Assembly (NCBI RefSeq): GCF_029852145.1
Contig: NC_079974.1
Span: 17,400,082 to 17,464,081 of the forward strand
From: Microplitis mediator
Lineage: Eukaryota; Arthropoda; Insecta; Hymenoptera; Braconidae
Direction: 5' to 3'
DNA: 64,000 bases
Shown: piece after piece, positions 12,760-25,902 of the stretch
Numbering within the stretch: position 1 is the first letter of the stretch
Layout: every line of letters begins with the position of its first letter
Position numbers and translations under genes: made by a program
The notes under the pieces: model-generated
Database searches by the model: none
Seen by the model: only the letters and a program-made list of their open reading frames with translations
What the model was told of the DNA's origin: nothing

Positions 12760-14030
12760 TTCAGAGTTCTTGTTTGAGAGACAAATTTGGACAGAAACAA
12801 CTGAAAATCTATCTTAAGCGAATGGCTTTGGACGATTTGCACTCACACATAATTATGATGATAGCAATAATAGAAAAAATAAACACGAACATAATTGCGA
12901 AAGTAACGTTTTTAACTGTAATAGTATAGAAAATTTAGAAAAAAGCTCTGCTTCATTACATGCATTAGTTTGTGCCCGGAAAAAAAAATTTAGATCTATT
13001 CAGATCAAATTAGATCTGATGTTTCAGATCTGAACAGATCTGCATTTTGGCCAGATCTGTTTAGATCAAATTAGATCTACTCTGATCAGAATAGATCTGC
13101 TTGGATCTAAACAGATCAGGGTAATTCCTTGTATTCAGTATTCATAAGAAAGTCATGTAACGATGTATATGAAGTACTTACATGAATATCAGATAATATC
13201 GATAGTAGATTATTATCATGTTTATATTTTCTATAATAAAATAATTATTAGCTGAATAAACAAAAAAATGTATTTATTTTAATTACGATAGACTTTTCAG
13301 AATTATCAAAATTTAGGTGAATGTGTCAAAATTCAGCTAGTTAATCTTATAATTATAATACAATGTGAAACAATATTTCTTTATAATCTGTACAGATCTA
13401 ATCTGATCAGAGCAGATCTGAACTTGTTTTCCCGAGAACAAGTTATATCAGCTCAGATCTGGTTTGATCCGTACAGATCCAATTAGATCTATTTATATTT
13501 ACTTCATAAATTGATCGTTCAATCAATGTTGATCTATTTTGATCTGATTAGGTTAGATCTAGGTTGATCTAGGTTGATCTAACTTGATCTGAGTTGATTA
13601 GATTTGATCAGGGTAGATCTGGACTATCTTTCCCCAAACAAAAATGTCATATCTGATCAGATCTAGTTTGATCTGAACAGATCAAATCAGATTTACTCTG
13701 ATCTGGTCTGGGTTCAGTACAAATTATAATCAAATTTGATCTGAGTTGATCTGATTTGACCTAATTAGATCAGAACAGATCTAAATTTTTTTTCCCGGGG
13801 CTGCATAATTTATTCATAGCTATAATATGCGAATGTGTCATACGCAAATAGTGTATCGTGGATTATTCTAAATTTTTTGTAGAGGAAGCTCGGGCAAAAC
13901 AGGAGCAAGTTTGTTATTGTCAATAAAAAATAATTCATCAAACTAGATAATTAATAACGGAAAAAAACACGCACACAGTATGAATCTTATTTTTACGAAA
14001 ATCATGCATAAATCTATTTAACATTTGTAC
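12760..14030 (-). pseudogene. Orphan 5' flank of a lost IR array unit
   Basis: The segments before and after the inserted repeat (12760-12974 and 13800-14000) match the upstream flank of IR gene 1 (about 17280-17600 and 18056-18090) and of genes 2 and 3 (27290-27560, 32480-32750). Shared phrases include TTGCACTCACACAT and TAATAGTATAGAAAAT. No receptor exon remains next to it, so this looks like the surviving flank of a deleted copy. It shows that the array once extended further left. Confidence 0.6.
12975..13799. mobile_element. MITE, AGATCTGATCAGATCT word family
   Basis: An 825-bp foldback with ends of the type CCCGGAAAAAAAAATTTAGA, inverted on the right. The body holds dozens of degenerate AGATCTGNNNAGATC words. 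Because AGATCT and TGATCA are themselves palindromes, the array reads alike on both strands. Two word-rich arms surround a plain centre (about 13130-13380). The target duplication is not cleanly resolved; TG is possible. It lies in an IR upstream flank that is uninterrupted in paralogous copies. Confidence 0.8.
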
Positions 14031-14653
14031 TTTACCATCTAGATATCATTTACTGATCATTGATGTATATTCGGCAAAGAAAGCTAATATAACGTCAATA
14101 GTATATTTCCTGGACGTATATTTATTAGTTTTATAAAAATAAAATGAAATAATTCATAACATCTATTTATTAGAATTTATAACTTCAACCACCAAAATAC
14201 AGATTAGTTTTCAAATATAGTAAATTTTATACATTGAAAAACTTTATCCAAGTATATAAGAAACATTTTCTAGCTGATGTAGAAAATGTAAAAGTTTATT
14301 TCTTGTAATAAATCACTTTCTATGAAAGCAAACCATCTATGAAAATACATATGGGATGGATAATTTTCATTGCTTATTGACAAGTCAAATAACTTTCCAT
14401 AACATTTTCTGCTCAATATGATAGAATTTGATGATTCATTAAGTCAAACACCATTAATTAATTTCGCTATATTATGTTTTATCATTAAAATGTGGATATA
14501 ATCAGATATTAACAGTTATGAACAGAGATTAACTAATATCACATGCTAACAACAAACTAAAGTGGTATTCGTTATATGTTATTATTATCACATTTAAATT
14601 TTGTTATCGTTCAACTTCCAGTATCTATTTTCACTGCATAATTAAGGTAATTT
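14031..14653. other. 3' flank of IR gene 1
   Basis: AT-rich and gene-free. It shares scattered phrases with the 3' flanks of the other IR copies, so it is probably part of the ancestral array unit. Confidence 0.4.
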
Positions 14654-16644
14654 TTATGTCATACATCCATTCAATCGGTGGAAAGTAATTTCGACAATAA
14701 AAGTAATTACACTTGTCAATAGACAAACCGTCCAAAGCATAAATATGTAATACAAATCTGATGGGCCAATCTCTCGATAACTATCCCACATTTCAATTTC
14801 TTTAATCTTGTGCCTTTGTATTGGATTGGTTACTTGTACATCGTCCCAATACTTCAAAAGACCAGAATCTGTTAATTTTGATAATATTTTGTCACTTTTA
14901 GTTTTAAGCGGCCAGTCTCTACGTACTCGACAGCTTGCAAATTTTTGATTATTGTCTAGAACAACATGTAAATCATGTTTCATAGCAGAGGCTAAATTAC
15001 GTTGGGCATAACCCACACAAGCAGTTCGAAATTTGTCATCATCAACAACGAATTTGTAGCAATCATCATTTGTATAATGAACATATTTTTTCTGTTCGTC
15101 TGTCCAATCATCAACACCTACAATTTCTCTAACATAGGTTGCCATATAAATGGAGTATTTCAAATTTTTTATATCAGTCATACTGTTAACTACATCGTGT
15201 TGAATTTTTGTTGAATAGGCTGACATGCGCCCCTGATACTCATTATTTATAACCATGACAAAGAAAAGTACGAAAGCGAAATAAATTTTCAATGAATACC
15301 TATAAAATTGAGACTCCATACTTGTGCTTAATAATAATCGCAGAATTTCAAGTAATCCGGATACAAAATCTAGCTTCTTAGAAATCATTAGTACTATGAG
15401 TGTAATCAAAAATATCAAAACAGTAAGAACAATTACTTCAGAACTGCAAATAGAACCAGCTCCGTGAAAAAAAGAAACAACTTTTTGCGGATGCGTAACT
15501 ATCAACATATTTTCAACATGCCTTGGATAAAGAAAGGGTAAGGCATAATTAATTTTTGTAAAAATAGCTATACCTAGGTAAATGTCATGAGTCTTGGCTT
15601 CCAAATTTTTATAAAAAATGTCACTGGCTTGATTTCCCCATTTAGCCAAATCAGCTAAATTAGTATAATAAATTATTGGCGTGACATTCAAAGACTGAAA
15701 TATTTCAAAAAAAACTTTTGCATTCAAAGAGAGCAACTTATCACTTAGCGAACTGATATTATAAGCTTTTCCAGATTCCGATGATACTCCTGTGCGTACT
15801 ATTGCATCTGCGATGACAATGTGTCCATTTAAATACTTGGTTTTATCAAAAAATAAGTTGTCGCAGTGAGATCCATCTAAGTAGAAAAATTCGAAAATTG
15901 TTAATGATTAATATTCTTTGTTTTTATTTTGATTACACAACATATTAATGTATAAAAACCTTGAAAGTCAAGTTGCTTATACAGGGTCCATTGGCTGTCC
16001 AGGTCATTGACGGGATTTTTAACTTTCTGCCATGGATATGGTGCGTAGTTTACGTAAGGATTATAAGTATACAATGCTACAGAATTATCAGAATACTGAC
16101 ATATGAATACTGATGAAAGTAAATTGTTCTTCCACATTACTTGAAGTATATTCCATGCATTATTGCATGATTCATTAGAAGTTTCAACGATAAGAAATCT
16201 CGAGTCAATATTCCACCAGGACGAAGATTTCATTTCTCGAAGAATCGTTTGGAGTTGATTCGATGACAGAACATATGTAGGCCATTTAGGAAAAGATAAC
16301 TTTTGGTAATCGCTTGCTTTGAAATTTTTATCGATGAAAATCATGGACATCGTCTCATTAATTAATAAAGTTTTATAAATTATTTCTTTGAGTTCATCAG
16401 AAATAATAACTGGAGCCAACGTATGAAACATGCATGTACTACTTATTGTCAATTTCTATAGAGATGTACAAATAATTATTAAATGATTTAGTTATATTTT
16501 TATTTAAAAAATTACCATTTTCTGATGAATTAGTAAACTTATATTTTGTGTTGATTCTGCAAATGTCCAAGGTCTTATCAATAAGAAACAGAAAGTAATT
16601 GATTTTTTGAAAACTCTTATTCTGACATTTATTTTTATATTCAT
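14654..16644 (-). CDS. Divergent ionotropic receptor (IR), array gene 1
   Basis: Three exons on the minus strand: 16516-16644, 15960-16455 and 14654-15876, with introns of 60 and 83 bp that begin gt and end ag. The spliced frame is open for 615 aa. Exon 1 gives an N-terminal signal peptide (starts MNIKINVRIRVF, cleavage likely near residue 30). Exon 2 is the conserved N-terminal region. Exon 3 holds the rest of the ligand-binding fold, M1 (about residues 355-374), a short pore loop, M2 (about 403-420) running into YQGRMSAYST, and M3 near residues 581-604. That topology and the tyrosine/glutamine-led motif after M2 are typical of insect divergent IRs, which are odour, taste or humidity receptors in sensory neuron dendrites. 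The ligand cannot be predicted. The start was chosen because all four copies give a 129-bp exon 1. Confidence 0.8.
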
Positions 16645-17608
16645 TTTTTTTTTTTTTCTTCAATAAACACTGTCTAGTAGTTTCTAGTGAATCGCAATTA
16701 ATGACTGACTAATTTTCGTCGACAACCACACTTTGTTTCTAGGTTTTACCAACATGTATTCTCTTTCGCTAAACATAAGGCACACGGTTACCGCGATCAT
16801 GTGCAATATTAATTTATCTATTTAAATTATTTATTCATTTATCGTAATGTATATCTCCTTACAATCACATATAATTATTAGATCTGAATCAAATATTATT
16901 TGTACTGAGAAACAAGTTATTCTATCTTTGAATTTTAATATTGAGTAATGAGGAAAAAGCTTGGACGATTTAAGCTTTGATTTTGCTATCTAATAAAGCA
17001 ATTAGATATTTTTTAGAGTGATAATGTAGATCATATAAAAAAAAACTATCGTTCTAATTGATTTATGGTTCTGATAAGCGAAAGTGTTACTCGCAAATGA
17101 TTTGTTCAAATATATTTCAGATATATTTATTCAAAGTTATAATATAAAAAAATAACTATTGTTCTAATTGATTAATGGTTCTGATAAGCGAAAGTGTTAC
17201 ACGCGAATGATTTCTAACGGATTATTTTACACGTTATACATATTTATGTAGGACTTTTATAACCGTTTTTTTTTTTTGTCAGAGTTTTCGTTTAAGAGAA
17301 AAGCGTGGACAAAAACTATTGACAACCCATCTTAAGCGAATGGTTTTGAACAATTTGCAATAGAAAAAATAAACACAAACCAATAGAGAAAAAGTAACGT
17401 TTTCAACAGTGATAGTATAGAAAATGTAGGAAAAAGGTTTGCTTTATTAGGTGCATTATAGTTTATGAGTATAATTTATTCAAAGCTTTAATGTGTGAAT
17501 GTGTCACACGCAAATATTGTGTCGTGGATTATTTTACATTTTTTGTTGGGGAAGATCGGCCAAAACGGGACCGGGTTTATTATTATCAATAAAACGGAGT
17601 TGATTCTA
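16645..17608 (-). promoter_or_regulatory. Conserved upstream flank of IR gene 1
   Basis: This flank is shared, with mismatches, by genes 2, 3 and 4, so it probably carries the common promoter. A block with TTCTGATAAGCGAAAGTGTT followed by ACNCGCAAATGATTT occurs once in the flanks of genes 2 and 3 but twice here, 110 bp apart (around 17071 and 17181). The GCAAAT core resembles a POU-type octamer. No TATA box or start site can be assigned with confidence. Confidence 0.4.
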
Positions 17609-18053
17609 CACTGTAAAAAATCACCGGGGTAAGTCCAAGCGGTGTAGGTGTTAAAATTGGCGGTGTTAAATTTCAACATCGAAAGCGGTGTGAAAATAAC
17701 ACCGCCGCCGGTGTAAATATTCTGTACCGGTGTTAAAAAAAATTCTCCGGTGTTAAAATAACGCCGCCACCGGTGTAGATATTCTTTACCGGTGTTAAAA
17801 TATTTTACTTTATGAATATTTGTACTTACTCGATCACTATACTTGTTAATAAATAATATTCTTTATAAACTCAGACGCAATTTACCCAGCTTTTACATCG
17901 GTAACCCCGCTTTTACACCGATATTACTCCGTTTTCACACCGGTCACCCTGATTTAACACCGGTGAATTACTCCTCCTACACCGGTGTAATTTTATTTTA
18001 ACACCGGGCGGAGTTAAAATGAGTTCATTTTTAACACCGCTCTTTTTACAGTG
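17609..18053. mobile_element. MITE, CACCGGTGTTAAA word family
   Basis: A 445-bp element with ends CACTGTAAAAAATCACCGG, inverted on the right. The target duplication is TA (17607-17608 and 18054-18055). The body is made of CACCGGTGTTAAAA words in both orientations. The paralogous flank at about 13920-13960 lacks this insertion, and its sequence around ACTAGATAATTAATAACGG gives the empty site. Confidence 0.88.
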
Positions 18054-18229
18054 TACGAGAAGATTAATAACGGTAAAAAAAACAGTATGATTTTCATTTC
18101 TGATTTTTAACAACCACTTTCTCGAGAACTTATCACCAAACGACTTCTCAAACAATCAAAGACCGGACTTCTCGATCAGTTTAAGACAAGGCTTCTCAAC
18201 CAATTTAAGAACGGACCTTGTTCAGTGTC

Positions 18230-18945
18230 ATCTGCTCACTCACGAGCAGCTGTGCTATTTGCTACGTGTAAGGTAGTAATACGATCTCTAGAAAACACCC
18301 AACATCAAGCACGTAATCTCTTAGACCCAGGCTCAGAGTTGGCACTGGTCTCATCTAAACTCGTCAACCAATTTGGACTTCGCAGGAAGTGATCAGCAAT
18401 TCCATTACTTGGGGTTGGTAGTACCTGACCGGGAAAAACTTGAGGTTTAGCGACGCTTGATTTGCAATCAATTCACTCAGCGTCTCAAGTGCGATTGGAG
18501 GCTAATATATTACCTCGGATTACCATCCAAATTCCATCGGTAGTGGTAACTAATCGAGACTGTCATCATATCAACAAGTTAGAGTTGGCAGATCCAGAAC
18601 TCTTACCACCAGGTCCAATTGACATCCTCATTGGTGCAGACAATCTCAGACGAATCCTCAAGTCATTTGGTCTAGTTATGAGTGGTCCATCCGAACCCAT
18701 GGCTATGCATATTGTATTTGGATGGGCAGCACTGGATCCAGTATTTTCAGACTCTCATACGAAACCTCTACAGTCTGTTCATTTAACGGGTAACGATGAA
18801 TTGCAAGAAACTCTCACGGAATTTTGGGAACAAAAAAAAGTACCAACCACATCAGCAACACATCTCAGTCTGGCTGAATCAGAATGTGAAGAACATTTCA
18901 AAACAACTCATTCTAGAGATGTCTTTTTTCATAATTTTTCTCATA
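18230..18945 (+). pseudogene. BEL/Pao retrotransposon pol fragment
   Basis: This stretch encodes a decayed piece of a BEL/Pao-type polyprotein. An aspartic-protease-like part (LLDPGSELALVSSKLV) breaks at in-frame stops and is followed by an open 175-codon stretch at 18462-18989. That stretch has the family phrases LPPGPIDILIGADN, FGWAALDP (normally FGW-x-LSGP-like) and CEEHFKTTHSRD, which lead towards the reverse transcriptase. No reverse transcriptase, integrase or LTR is present. It lies between the upstream flank of IR gene 1 and the downstream flank of IR gene 2. The last about 50 bp of the open frame are array flank, not retroelement. It is inactive by truncation and stop codons. Confidence 0.75.
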
Positions 18946-19309
18946 ATCCAATCTCATTGTGGAAAAATACTTATCATCATTTTATATAGCTCGCAATCAC
19001 ATATTATTTGTAATAGAAAACAAAACAGTTAACTTTAAATTTAATTTAACATCTTTTGAATTTATTCAGTTGAATTTTTCATAAAAAATTATAGAAAATG
19101 TAAATATGATCACACATCGACAGTCGAATGTCTATCGACTTACAGTGAATAACATGAATATGAAAACAATTCAGATGAATAATTACTTTGGATTGGTTTA
19201 TTAAAATATTTAATTATCGAAGTGATAATTGGCTATTAAGTTCTAATTTTTCACTTGATTTATCGATAAACTTTTAATATTCTATGTTGCTCTATAATTA
19301 AAGTCATTC
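18946..19309. other. 3' flank of IR gene 2
   Basis: It matches the blocks at 27880-28200 and 33080-33410 (for example CTCATTGTGG-AAAATAC and AATCACATATTATTTGTAA), the equivalent downstream flanks of genes 3 and 4. It contains no gene. Confidence 0.5.
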
Positions 19310-20900
19310 TTACGACGTATATGAACTTAATCGATCGGAAAAAATTTCAAAGATAAAAATAATCGCACTCGTCAATAGACAAACCGCCCAAAGCAGAAAT
19401 ATGTAATACAAATCTGATGGGACAATCTCGCGATAACTATCCCACATTTCAATTTCTTTAATCTTGTGCCTTTGTATTGGATTTGTTATTTGTATATCTT
19501 TCCAATACTTCAAAAGACCAGAATCTGTTAATTTTGTTAATATTTTGTCAATTTTAGTTTTAAGCGGCCAGTCTCTGCGTACTCGACAGCTTGCAAATTT
19601 TTGATTATTGTCTAGAACAACATGTAAATCATGTTTTATAGCAGCGGCTAAATTACGTCCGACATAACCCACACAAGCAGTTCGAAATTCGTCATCATCA
19701 ATAACGAATTTGTAACAATCATCATTTGAATAATGAACATATTTTTTCTGTTCGTCTGTCCAATCATCAACACCTACAATTTCTCTAAGATAAGTTGCCA
19801 TATAAATGGAATATTTTAAATTTTGTAAATCAGTAATACTGTTAACTACATCGTGTTGGATTTTTGTTGAATAGGCTGACATACGCCCTTGATACTCATT
19901 ATTTATAACCATGACAAAGAAAAGCACGAAGGTGAAATAAATTTTCAATGAATATCTATAAAATTGAGACTCCATACTTATGCTTAATAATAATCGCAAG
20001 ATTTCAAGTAATCCGGATACAAAATCTAGCCTCTTGCAAATCATTAGTACTATGAGAGTAATTAAAAATATCAAAACAGTAAGAACGATTACTTCAGTAC
20101 TGCAAATAGAACCAGCTTCTTCAAAAAAAGATAATACTCTTTGCGGACGCGTAACTATCAACAAATTTTCAACATGTCTTGGATAAAGAAAGTTTAAGTT
20201 AGAATTAGCGTTTGTAAAAACAACTATAGTCAGAAAAATATCATGAGTATTATCTACCAAGTTTTTGTACAATATGTCACTGGTTCGATTTCCCGTTTTA
20301 ACCAAATCAATTAAACTCGTATAATAAATTGTAGGCGTGACATTCAAAGAACGAAATATTTCAAGAAAAACTTTTGAGTTATAATAGAGCAACTTATCAC
20401 TTAGCGAACTGATATTATAAGCTTTTCCAGATTCCGATGATACTCCTGAGCGTACTAGTCCATCTCCGATGACATTATGTCCATTTAGATATTTGGTTTT
20501 ATCAAAAAATAAGTTGTCGCAGTCAGGTCCATCTATATAGGAAAATTCGAAATTTGTTAATGATTGATATTCTTTATTTTTATTTTTATTACACAACATG
20601 TTACACTGAAAAAAATAATCGCTAGCTGCTAGCGATTTTTTTCTTTAGCAGCTAGCGATTTTTAATCGTTAGCTGCAAGCGATTATTTCGCTAGCTGCTA
20701 GCGATTTTTTCTTTAGCAGGTAGCGATTAAAAATCGCTTGCTGGAAGCGATTTTTTCTTTGGCAGGGAGCGATTAAAAATACTGTTTTTATCATTGAAAT
20801 ATATTTATAAATATACATATTCATATATATTTATACATATATATAAATATATATTAGTATATATATATATATATTTATACATATATATAAATATATATTA

Positions 20901-20964
<64 letters not shown>

Positions 20965-23900
20965 TTTTATATATTTATATTTATATATATATATATATAC
21001 TAGCCGTTACCTGCCCGCTTCGCTGGGCGTAAATTACAGTTAAGTGATGATTTTTTTATTTCATGATTAAGAATATTTCTATAACTATGGCTTTGACCGA
21101 TGACTTCCTCGGCAATTGTATTGATATTATTGTAGTAAGCTATAAAGAACTAATGACAAAATGCAATTAGAAATAATTACACCACAATCATAACGATGAG
21201 ACGAAAATGTTATTTGCTTTTTTTTTTTTTTGAGTTGAAAACATACGCGTCTCCTTTATCAGATCTCGGATAAAAGACGGAGTTTATAATATTTTGATTG
21301 AAATGTAATTATTTTTTGTTTTTTCTTTAACATAGATTCATTGAAGTAATTCAGTTAAAGGGTGTATAAAAAATTAATATCGTACCTTTGAAACCCATTT
21401 TACACTGAGAAAAAAAACTTTTTTCAAGTATATAAATGCTTGTATCATACCGAGTGAATATTTGTTTAATCTCAGTAAAAATGTACTCCGATCAAGTATA
21501 TTTTCTTAAAATAAGTATAGAAATTCTTGAATCAAGAAAATATTACTCGGTTGAAGTACATATTTTCTATGATTAAGAATATTATTTGTTTGTATAGTGC
21601 CGAGTAAATATTTTTTTAAATGAAGTATTTATACTTGGGAACATTTTTTTTTTTCAGTATAGTACATAAGTAGACGATACAATTAATCGTCATACTTAAT
21701 TTAAACTCTGTAACACATATATTTAAAAAACGGGAATACACTAACGTTTGACACTCCCCCAAACTCCTTTAGGAGTTGAATCTATTAAATCCGATTTATG
21801 AGAGATACTTACACAGAAACTAAAGTTATCTTAAATTAAGAAAATATTTTGGAAGCCAAATGTTTTCGGGAATCAAATCAAGATTTTCTTGAGCCAAGAG
21901 AATTTGTCTTGGTTAAAAAAAAATTTGCCTTGGTCGGAGAAGATTTCTACTTTATCTGAGAAAATTTAGGTTTCCAAAAAAATTTTCTTGAATCAAGAAT
22001 ATTTATCTTCAGTCGAGAATTTTTTTTTCTGTGTACATGACAAAGTTAACGTTCATGCCGAATTTAAGCTCTGTACCATATATATTCAATGAACGGAAGC
22101 ATATTAACTTTTAACGCCCCACGAACCCTCTTAGGAGTTTTGATTTTATTAAAGTCGTTTCATGAGGGATCCCTAAATGACATAATAAACGTTCATGCCG
22201 AATTTCAACACTGTAACGTTTGTATTTGAAAAACGGAAGCATATTAACGCTTGAAGCCCACGCAAACCCTGTTAGGAGTAAATTTTATTAAAGCCCTTAT
22301 GAAGAATACCTACATGACATCCCGGGAAAAAATGATTTTGCCTAATTATATATAATTATATATGATTATATATGGTTATATATAGACCTATATATAAGTA
22401 TATATAGTCTTATATATAATTAGACCTAATTATACCGGGAAAAAAATGATTTCGCCTAATTATATATGATTATATATAGAATATGTATGGTTATATATAG
22501 ACCTATATATAAGTATATATAGCCTTATATATAATTAGACCTAATTATACCGGGAAAAAAATGATTTTGCCTAATTATATATGATTATATATAAAATATA
22601 TATGGTTATATATAGACCTATATATAAGTATATATAGCCTTATATATCATTAGATCTAATTATATCCCGGGACAAAATTATTTTGCCTAATTATATATGA
22701 TTGTATATGGAATATATATAATAGTATATATAATAGTATATACCTATATATAGTTATACATAGGTCTATATATGATTAGATCTGATTAGACCTGACCTAT
22801 ATAGACCCATATATAGTAATTTTTATTATATTTTAGATCTTTAGATCTATATATAATCAAATATAAATTAATTATTTATATATATATATATATATATAAG
22901 TTAATATTTTATTTATAGAATATATTTAATTTCTTTAATATATTAGTAAAAATGACTCTAGTAATTTACGTTTGTAAGTACTAATAGTCTAATGACATGA
23001 TTATATTATCTATCTATAAATACATAATAAAATGTTATATAACAAAAATAAATATATGTAGTAGCACAGTCGTTAATTATACTCTATATTTATATTTTGA
23101 GGGAAATATAATTTGTTATGAATAATTGCAAACGTATAATTAAAAAATAAACTTCCCTCTGAATTCTTCAATATTAATCGTACATGAACATACGTAATTG
23201 TATATAAATTACACATAATCATATATATGATTAAACCCGCCTAATTTTCGGATCTAATTATATATAAAATATGATATATATATGTATTATACATAATCAT
23301 ATCTAATTATATATGAGTATATATAACTTATATATGATTATATATAATTAGACCTGGCCAATTTTCAGATCTAATTATATATAACGTATTATATATAATC
23401 ATATATAACCTATATATAATTATATATAAATTATATATAATTAGACCTGGCCAATTTTTAGATCTAATTATATATAAGGTCTTATATATAATTATATATA
23501 ATTAGGCAAAATCATTTTTTCCCGGGATCACAAACGTTCACGCTGAATTTTAAATCCGTAAGCCTTATAGTTCCAGAGATACTATATTGAATAGATTTAC
23601 ATTCTTACTTAGTTACAAATAAGTCAGATTAGACTCTTTTATTTTGACTGTTTAATAAACTGTGATATACGATTCAGTTGACAGAAACAATTGATAAATG
23701 AAACAAAATCTAATCGATAAAAAAAATATAAAAAACAATTAACGCTAATGGAATAAAAACAATTGATGGCTGTAATTTAACTGTTTTTTTCTTATACTTT
23801 TAGAAAAATAATTTAAATACCCGAATCCTGAGTAACAATTGATTCAAAAAGTAGCCTATATTTTAAATGACAGCATCTTGTATATGTATAAAAAATTTCA

Positions 23901-25844
23901 TCTCAATCAGATAAGTGGTTAATTAGTAATAAAGGTACAAACCGACAGAGAGACAGACAGACGAAAATTCCAAAATGGGTAGATAATGTATGAGTAGGTC
24001 ATAAAAATGATATTTGACACATAATTCCAAATAAAAACACCATGTACAGACAGAGCCTATAGATTTATATATTAGTAAAGGTGCACAAAAACGGGTGATA
24101 AATAATATAAATGATTATTTATAGGTTATGATCTTCATTTATTTTACATATTGTGTAAGATATGTTATTTTGTCTTTTTAATCCCATATATCATACAACA
24201 AATTAAAAAAATTCAAGTAATAAATTAAATAGATTTACATTCTTACTTAGTTACAAATAAGTCAGATGAGACACTCTTATTTTGACGGTTTAATAAAGTT
24301 ATTTAGTTCTTCAATAAGGCATTGGGATAACCTATCAATTTAATTGACAGAAACAATCGATAAATGAAACAAAATCTAATCTACACAGAAAAAACAGATA
24401 TCTTGAGTCAAGAAAATATTTTTGAAGACAAACGTTTTCGGGAACCAAGTCAAGATTTTCTTGAGCCAAGAGAATTCGTCTTGGTTGGAGAAGATTTCTA
24501 CTTTATCTGAGAAAATTTAGGTCTCCAAAAAAATTTTCTTGAATCAAGAATATTTACCTTCAGTCGAGAATTTTTTTTTTTGTGTGTATGAAAAAAAAAT
24601 ATAAAAAACAATTGATATGCGTTATATAGAAACAATTGACGCTGATGGAATAAAAACAATTGATGGCTGTAATTTAACTGTTTTTTTATTGTACTTTTAG
24701 AAAAATAATTTATATACCCAAATTCTGATTTATAATTAATTTAAAAAGTAGCCTATATTCTAAGTGACAGCATCTTGTATATGCATAAAAAATTTCATCT
24801 CAATCAGATGAGTGGTTGATCAGTTATAAAGGTACAAACAGACAGAGAGACAGACAGACAAAAATTCCAAAAAGGGTAAATACAGTATTAGTAGGTCATA
24901 AAAATGATATTTGACGCATAATTCGAAATAAAAACACAATGTACAGACAGAGCCTATAGATTTATATATTAGTATAGATATAGATATAAAATATAAAATT
25001 ATTAATCACTATAAGTTATATTGAATTGATCAATCTTGGTTAACTTAGCATACAAAAATAAAAAAATTATTCTAAATAACTAAGCAAAATCAAGTACTTA
25101 TCTTTCAAACCAAATTATTTTTATAAGTTAATGCACAAAAACGGTTGATAAATAATATAAATGATTATTTATAGGTTATGATCTTCATTTATTTTACATA
25201 TTGTGTAAAATATGTTATTTTGTCTTTTTAATCCTATATATCATACAAAAAAAAAAAAAAAATTCAAGTAATAAATTAAATAGATTTACATTCTTACTTA
25301 GTTACAAATAAGTCAGATGAGACACTCTTATTCTGACTGTTTAATAAGGTTAGTTAGTTCTTCAATAAGGCATTGAGATAACCTATCAATTTAATTGACA
25401 GAAACAATTGATAAATGAAACAAAATCTAATCTATGAAAAAAAATATAAAAAACAATTGATATGCGTTATATAGAAACAATTGACGCCAATGGAATAAAA
25501 ACAATTGACGCTAATGAAATGAAAACAATTGATGGCTGTAATATAACTGTTTTTTTATTGTACTTTTAGAAAAATAATTTATATACCCGAATTCTGATTT
25601 ATAATTGATTTAAAAAGTAGCCTATATTCTAAGTGACAGCATCTTGTATATGTATAAAAAATTTCATCTCAATCAGATAAGTGGTTGATTAGTTATAAAG
25701 GTACAAACAGACAGAGAGACAGACAGACAAAAATTCTAAAAATGGTAGATTATGTATGAGTAGGTCATAAAAATGATATTTGACCCATAATTCGAAATAA
25801 AAACACAATGTACAGACAGAGCCTATAGATTTATATATTAGTAT

Positions 25845-25902
<58 letters not shown>

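Larger units (their letters stand above)
21001..22320 (+). repeat. Interspersed repeat with TAGGAGTT tandem units
   Basis: It starts CTAGCCGTTACCTGCCCGCT, a phrase I associate with widespread insect non-LTR-like repeats. From about 21710 it contains roughly three tandem copies of a unit of about 125 bp (GTTCATGCCGAATTT, AACGGAAGCATATTAAC, CTCTTAGGAGTT, TACATGACA). Small MITEs interrupt it at 21403-21659 and 21812-22033. No open frame for a reverse transcriptase remains. The RTE-type assignment is tentative. Confidence 0.5.

Noticed and set aside
11464..13799. CRISPR-like array of regularly recurring palindromic words
   Set aside because: Words are degenerate, lack unique spacers of constant size, occur in both orientations, are bounded by transposon-type ends, and the genome is plainly eukaryotic.
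15002..15214. Plus-strand open frame opposite IR gene 1
   Set aside because: Shadow of the conserved exon 3 on the other strand; the same region in other copies is not kept open.
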